DNA of 64,000 nt from Enoplolaimus lenunculus. Its lineage: Eukaryota; Nematoda; Enoplea; Enoplida; Thoracostomopsidae. Position 1 is the first letter of the stretch. Each line of letters begins with the position of its first letter. The stretch covers positions 1 through 64,000 of the forward strand of contig JASANG010001428.1 in assembly GCA_030248215.1 (NCBI GenBank), read 5' to 3'. A program made the position numbers and the translations under genes. The notes under the pieces are model-generated. The model made no database searches. It saw only the letters and a program-made list of their open reading frames with translations, and was not told where the DNA came from. Of this stretch, positions 59,084-64,000 are shown one piece after another.

Positions 59084-59596
59084 TTATGTATTGGAGTATG
59101 TACTTGATATTAGGCTCCGGCTGGATTGGTGTGTTTGGCTCTGGTAGTTTTTTTGATGTGCCGTCGCGTTAATGTCTCCAAAATCTTTGATATTACGAGT
59201 TTTAGCGCAAATATTTAATATTTTATTTGCCTCATTCCCAATATAAGGCATGCTTTTCATTAGGGGATTAAATAGTTGAAACTGTGCATTGTTGTAACAT
59301 GTTTTTTGAAAACGAACTGAAAATGATCGAATTCGTGACAAAACCCGGTATATTCTGGCATGATGTACAGTGGCCCAGGGTTTTTTCGTTCGCAATGGGC
59401 ATTTTACTGCCCAAAAATATACTTTTAATGGGCAATTTACAGCGATGTCCGCGTTTACAAACTTAGAAAGTTCGCTTCTTGTAACATATGTACGTGTGAG
59501 AATTGCAGCCAAGCGAGGAAAGTTTTCGACTACTTTGTGCAAGAAAGTGAGGCTATATAATACAAGACCATCAATTTTCAAAGCGGAAATAATTGT
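59084..59596 (-). other. Long open frame of unknown status
   Basis: The minus strand is open for about 170 codons without an ATG near its start; an AG just upstream (TATATAG) could be a splice acceptor. Stretches such as KVVENFPRLAAILTRTYVT and CPLKVYFWAVKCPL look less random than other noncoding frames here, but I recognise no domain and see no partner exon. It could be an orphan exon, a decayed mobile-element frame or chance. Confidence 0.25.
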
Positions 59597-60210
59597 CTAT
59601 ATAATATGCTGAAACCATTGAGCGTTTTGTTATGAAAAGTACATTTTTTGTGTACAAATGCTCCGGGTTTCATAATACTTTTGTTAAATAAATTTTGATA
59701 AATTGTATTTGTTTTGCTCTAATCGTTATAAAGCATCAAACTCGAGCTGATATAGCAGCATCTGTTTCAGTGGTTTAGTCTTTGTTGCAGGGTACCATAG
59801 TGCCTACGGCTCCATTACGATTTTTGCCGGAGCTTCCGACAATTTCCGCAGTAAAATTTTGCAAAATTTATCTGTTTAGTTTGTTTCGTTTTACTTTTGT
59901 CACAATTTAAAAACCATGGTGTTCAGAAAAGAATTCCGAAATTTCGCAGAAAATTAGCGTAAAACCAAACAACTTAACAACGTATTGCAGATATTGGCTA
60001 AAATTAACGATTAACTGCCATCGTTCACTTCCGACTGTGGTCTTTTTTCACATCCCGTTGCACCCTACATGGTACAACCGGAGCTTTGCCTTCGACTGCG
60101 TCAGAAAAACGACGTCTGGCTCCTGTAAAATTTCTACTTGTAGGTTCCGGCAATTTGGGTAATAAAATTGTTTTATCAACAAAATTTTGAGTCGCTGTGT
60201 GTGGTTTTAA

Positions 60211-60472
60211 CCCTTCTCACATTGAGTTGCCTGTAGGCAACTCAGCACAGTGTATATACGTTAAATAGTATATATCGCACCGTTTTAACAATTGCAACAC
60301 GTATACATAGTACTAAATCACCACAAGACGTGAGAGCCCCCTCGGGATTCGAGCGTCAAGCTCCTATAGCTGAGTGGTGATGGTATACGCCTCCCACTCC
60401 AGTCACTGGAGTTCGAATCCTAGCATAAAAGTAGGTCTCAGGGGAAATAGAAAATATTCATGTGAGAAAGGG
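60211..60472 (+). repeat. piggyBac-type MITE with tRNA-like core, copy 2
   Basis: TTAA flanks both sides (60207-60210 and 60473-60476) and the ends CCCTTCTCACATTG and CATGTGAGAAAGGG are inverted. The core on the plus strand has TATAGCTGAGTGGTGATGG (A box), CCTCCCACTCCAG where an anticodon arm would lie, and GGAGTTCGAATCC (B box), spaced as in a tRNA gene. The first copy is at 31986-32234 in the opposite orientation. Confidence 0.7.
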
Positions 60473-60989
60473 TTAAGCGAAAAATTTTCAGTTTACTATC
60501 TTTAACTATTGGTCGCTGTTACAGAAAAATTTTCGTTATTTTACAGGAACAAGCATATTCAAAGTTTTTGGCAAATTCTCACACTATCGAGTTAAAATAT
60601 ATCATTACCTTATGTCGTTTCACCTCCGGTTCCGGTAAATTTTGTTGCCCTTCGACTATAGAGTTTCGCCTTCGGCTGCAGTTAAGGCGATGTACATTTT
60701 GACTCTTGGAACACCTTGAGCTACATTTTAGACCTGTAGGAAAATTTATCAAGTTTGTGCTGTGACCTTTAAACAAATGCCCAGATTCATGTAACATTTA
60801 TTGTTGCTTGAATTCAAAGCGTGTTCTGGTTCAAGTGAATTTCTGATGTTTTGAGATAGACGATACTGTCTTAAACTCAAGTTAGAAGGAGGTGTAAGAG
60901 CAACCACAACGTCCCTTGTAGGGACTTGAAATTACATTGCTTCATACAATGTGAAAGACTTAAATTTTACGTTTTATAGGTATATATGA

Positions 60990-61959
60990 CAGGGTGCAAG
61001 CGGATACCAAAAATTGATTGAGCCGGATAATCTAATACCCGGCAGGAGCCGGATAATGAATTCAAATCTAATACTAGATTGCAACCAAAACATGACAAAG
61101 TTTAACATCTCACACCGATGCATTTTTAACACTTTAACAACGACCCCTTTATACTGTTCTATGTTTTTGTAGCGTTACATTCAGTTGCAATATTAATCTG
61201 GTTTTCCGTAGGTACTATTAAACAGTGATGGCTAAGATCAGGGATCGGAGTTTCAGTTTCGGCAAGTCTCGATATTTGGCATTGGCAGGTCTCGGTTTCT
61301 TGAGTTTCGGCTGAGCCTAAACTTCAGCGGAAAATGGGTCTATAACTAAGTCTAAGCCTAAGCGAAAATAATATCCTTAATCCGAGCCAGGGTTGGGTGG
61401 AGACCGGCTATGAAGTGTCTCGGTCAACTTTCGGTCATCATCGAAGAAAATAAAATTTTCATAAATTATTTTTAATGCTGTTTTCATAGTTTTTAGTGTG
61501 TTGTCGGATTATCTGGTAATAATTAATATTGCGTAACTATGAAATTTCAAGCTTTAGAGTAATTTTTTTGCTTGGCTTAGGCTTAGGAATATGCTTATAA
61601 AACTGTTCCGCCGTTGTGCTTTACATTGGCCGCCTTAGGAATAATTGAAATATGCTGATACATATTCTGTTACGCCCTTAGAATTACACTCGTCATCTTT
61701 ATCTGGTTTTCCATCGTTATTCTTATTGTAACCCAATAATGATTGTGAACGTACACGGTCACCTGCAAACACTTACATTACATGTGTGACAGAAAAAATA
61801 TGTAAAAGTAAAGTCAGTCAGTTCGATAGTACTTAGCATAAATATGAATGATGGTACGTATAATTTTTTTGAAGTTTTTTTAAAAGCAATATTCGGCAAG
61901 TTAAAATACCGGAGCCAGATATCGATTTTTGCCAGAGCCGGATATCAGGTTGCACCCAG
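60990..61959. repeat. hAT-type element with perfect TSD ATATATGA
   Basis: Left end CAGGGTGCAAGCGGATACC and right end GATATCAGGTTGCACCCAG. ATATATGA occurs on both sides (60982-60989 and 61960-61967). The nearly 1-kb interior carries a fragment of the GGATCGGAGTTTCAG (CAGGGATGGG-like) family and two TTAGGC-like tracts (61345-61365, 61565-61585). No transposase. Relatives at 17782-18206 and 22822-23835. Confidence 0.8.
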
Positions 61960-61967
61960 ATATATGA

Positions 61968-62434
61968 ATGCAATTTTCAGATGTGCTTGTTTTTACGTTT
62001 TTAGGTATAGATAGTGCAATTTTTAGATGTGCTTGTACAGCGTAGAACACACGACGACTTTGTGAGTAAGAAAATATAATGGAACTATAAAATGCCTTAG
62101 CAAATAGTCATTGTTAATACGGTTTTGTTACTTTCCGGGGGAGATTTTTTGTTGGGGTGTAGGGATTCCTTGGAACTGTGCAAACAACATTGGGCCTTCC
62201 AGTATTGACGGCGTGATAAAACGTTGGATAGTGTGTATTACGTGAAGCGTTTTGCTCTTTGTATGAGCAACAAGTACCAAACTCGGTCGCATATTCCATT
62301 TAATATCATTGTCCAACAATACCGGCACGTTTGTAATCACACGTAGGCACTATTGTGCAGTTTCCTTTTGTATTGTCACTGCCACGTTATATACGTAAAA
62401 GTCAAAAAGTAATCGAGAGTGCAGTGGTGAAAAT
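61968..62434. other. Upstream flank of the Suv4-20 gene
   Basis: Two overlapping minus-strand frames (62114-62340 and 62114-62299) are open for 61-70 codons but match nothing I know. The stretch is otherwise the likely promoter and 5' UTR of the gene starting at 62435; no clear TATA or initiator motif can be singled out. Confidence 0.35.
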
Positions 62435-64000
62435 ATGGCGTCGTCAATTTCATTATGTAATATGACTCCGGAAGAGTTGTGCGAAAACGACGACTTGGCA
62501 ACTGCAGTGATTATTGATGTGTATCTTGGATTTCAAACTCACAAAATGAATTTGAAGTAAGACCAATTTTTGGGACCACAACCAATCATGTGTAGTGTGT
62601 AGATTCTTAAATTTGGCATATTAAATATATATTTGTATCATGGTTCAACTGGATACCAGGAATATCGAAGCCAGATATCCGGTTGAACTCTAACTTGTAT
62701 GTAGGTAATAGTTTTGAAAACCTTGGGTAATAATTTTGAAAATTTTGTTTTAGCCCTGTCCACGGCACATTATGACCACAGGTTTAGTCAAATCAAATTT
62801 GCTCTAAGTTACTCGCTACATTGGCTTAACTTTTCGGGGTTTCTGCGTAATTCGCTAAAGGTCAAAATTGAAAAAATGAAAATCCGTCCATAGTTTTCAG
62901 TCACTTTATCATATATACTATTTTATTTGACACGATTATTGCTTGAAGACTGTTTGTTTAAATATTTGTGTGTTCTGTTTGATATTTTCAGTCATCGCCC
63001 GGTTCCTCGACGAATGCTGCCGTATTATCAAGCGGTTCTTGAAAGGTTCACAACTGATATGGATTATGAGGCAGCGTTTCAAGCACTTGTCGCAACCGAA
63101 ATATGCTCTCAGTATCATGTGAAAACACGCAAGCAGCAAATTGCATTTCAATGGCATGTAAGTGTTGCGTTATGCTTTTTGCTAACTTTAAGATGTCATT
63201 CGGCGCTTCGGTGAATAATTTCGCACGTAGCTGCCCGCTTACTACGTAATTAAAGCCAGTTTAACGTTATTACAATGTATTGGAGCGTGCTCGAAGTGTT
63301 GATTGCAATTGCTACAATGAGAAATTACATACCGTCGTGTTTTTACGGATATATCGTTTACAATTTGTTAATTTTTAAAGATATATCGCTATTTGCAAGT
63401 TCTTGACCCTCGTTCTGGTTTTCACATTGAACGGTGCAGCCGGTATAGTCTTGAAGGTCACATGGGTGCCAAAATCGTGTCTGATGCCTTTTGGTAAGTG
63501 TTTGGAGTACTTTTTATACTTTTCTGTTCGACAATCCCTGCAAATTTCTTGAAAAATTCAAGGTTTATATATATTTTAACGTATTCGTCGTCATAAAGTA
63601 TCTAATGTTTGTGGATATTGTACACCGTGTTGTCAAATTGGCGATGGCGAGCACCATATAAGTACTAGACTGTGGTGGAAGATCCGCAACGCAATGCCAA
63701 CACTCTTTTAAGCTCTATTTCTCCCTTGTTCAGCCATCTATCAAAATTTTATTTTGACTAGAACCCTTTGTTGTTAAAACAGCAACCTTTGGTGTACTTT
63801 GCATAGTTTCAAGTATTGTATGTAAAACCATGACTTGTTTACCGAGCAATGGCTGAGGCAACTTAAGCATTTACTGTAGATTAATTTAGAAATTCATTAT
63901 GGCATCTATTCAGAGTGTAACTGGTATTGAAACCAGAAATGGAACCGAAAACTAAAAATATTTCTAGTTTTGCTACGTACTTTTACCGGAATTTTGGTGG
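62435..64000 (+). CDS. set-4: Histone H4K20 methyltransferase Suv4-20 (KMT5B/C), 5' part
   Basis: Three exons are in the window: 62435-62556, 62992-63157 and 63381-63493 (phases 2, 0, 2); the gene continues past 64000. The protein starts [20 protein letters not shown], then [19 protein letters not shown], matching [25 protein letters not shown] of vertebrate Suv4-20 enzymes. Exon 2 encodes [18 protein letters not shown] and the helical N-terminal domain; exon 3 gives [19 protein letters not shown] and [17 protein letters not shown], the start of the SET domain (vertebrate RYSSEQNGAKIVATKEW). The catalytic NHDC and post-SET cysteines lie beyond the edge. The family puts di- and trimethyl marks on histone H4 lysine 20 in heterochromatin. 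No damage is visible. Confidence 0.93.
63910..64000. repeat. Start of a MITE of the CAGGGTGCAACCGG type
   Basis: CAGAGTGTAACTGGTATTGA followed by AACCGAAAACTAAAAATA and TTTTACCGGAATTTTGG resembles the left part of that family. It is cut by the window edge and lies in the Suv4-20 intron after exon 3. Confidence 0.4.

Noticed and set aside
62114-62340. A divergently transcribed gene next to Suv4-20
   Set aside because: Two minus-strand frames overlap here, but the longer starts at GTG and neither resembles a known protein or has partner exons.
1-64000. An autonomous hAT or piggyBac transposase that would drive the MITEs
   Set aside because: Apart from the pogo/Tigger-like relic at 54540-55030, no frame on either strand carries recognisable transposase motifs.

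Overview
This window looks like nuclear DNA of a repeat-laden, AT-rich nematode genome. The evidence for a nematode is indirect. The two HMG-box proteins have a second box (SQAKRPEIQ, HPEWRVGQVAQELG) that reads like nematode HMG-1.2/DSP1 proteins. There is a DEG/ENaC-type channel, a family greatly expanded in nematodes. Short TTAGGC-like tracts (the nematode telomere hexamer) occur inside interspersed repeats. Introns have GT..AG ends, often with TTTCAG-like acceptors. The long repeat-filled introns suggest a large genome, perhaps an early-branching (Dorylaimia or mermithid-like) nematode, but the species is a guess.

Five host genes can be supported. (1) 11503-13164 (+): a single-exon, divergent DEG/ENaC-like channel subunit of 553 aa. 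(2) 20868-28305 (-): a two-HMG-box protein in four exons, 381 aa. (3) 35387-42071 (-): its tandem paralogue in five exons, 838 aa, with the same three intron positions and phases. Both replace the usual acidic HMGB tail with a long glutamine-rich tail. (4) 55931-58539 (+): the RNA polymerase II subunit RPB11, four exons, complete, 117 aa. (5) 62435-64000 (+): the first three exons of a Suv4-20 (KMT5B/C, SET-4) histone H4K20 methyltransferase, which runs off the right edge before its catalytic SET core. These act in chromatin architecture, transcription, heterochromatin marking and membrane excitability. Nothing suggests a shared operon.

Most of the rest is non-autonomous DNA transposon sequence. 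Many families have ends beginning CAGGG or TAGGG, and several copies keep an 8-bp target-site duplication (TSD), perfect in seven cases, the hallmark of hAT elements: GTGTTAAC at 17782-18206, ATGTATAT at 19142-19722, CCTATCTC at 26911-27381, ACACGTAC at 27777-28171, ATTTTATT at 40556-40995, ATATATGA at 60990-61959, and GTTATAAC at 15448-15781 (boundary ambiguous by one base). A second class has TTAA-flanked CCCTT ends like piggyBac and carries an internal tRNA-like A box/B box module. There are also a foldback-like element with arms of about 200 bp, a GC-rich minisatellite inside a terminal-inverted-repeat element, tRNA-derived SINE-like copies, a short LINE 3' fragment and a decayed pogo/Tigger-like transposase. 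No intact transposase was found.

The points most worth a second look are a hAT-type insertion whose TSD exactly duplicates the 5' splice site of intron 1 in the first HMG gene, the piggyBac-type element with an internal Pol III-like promoter, and the tandem HMG pair with diverging glutamine-rich tails.
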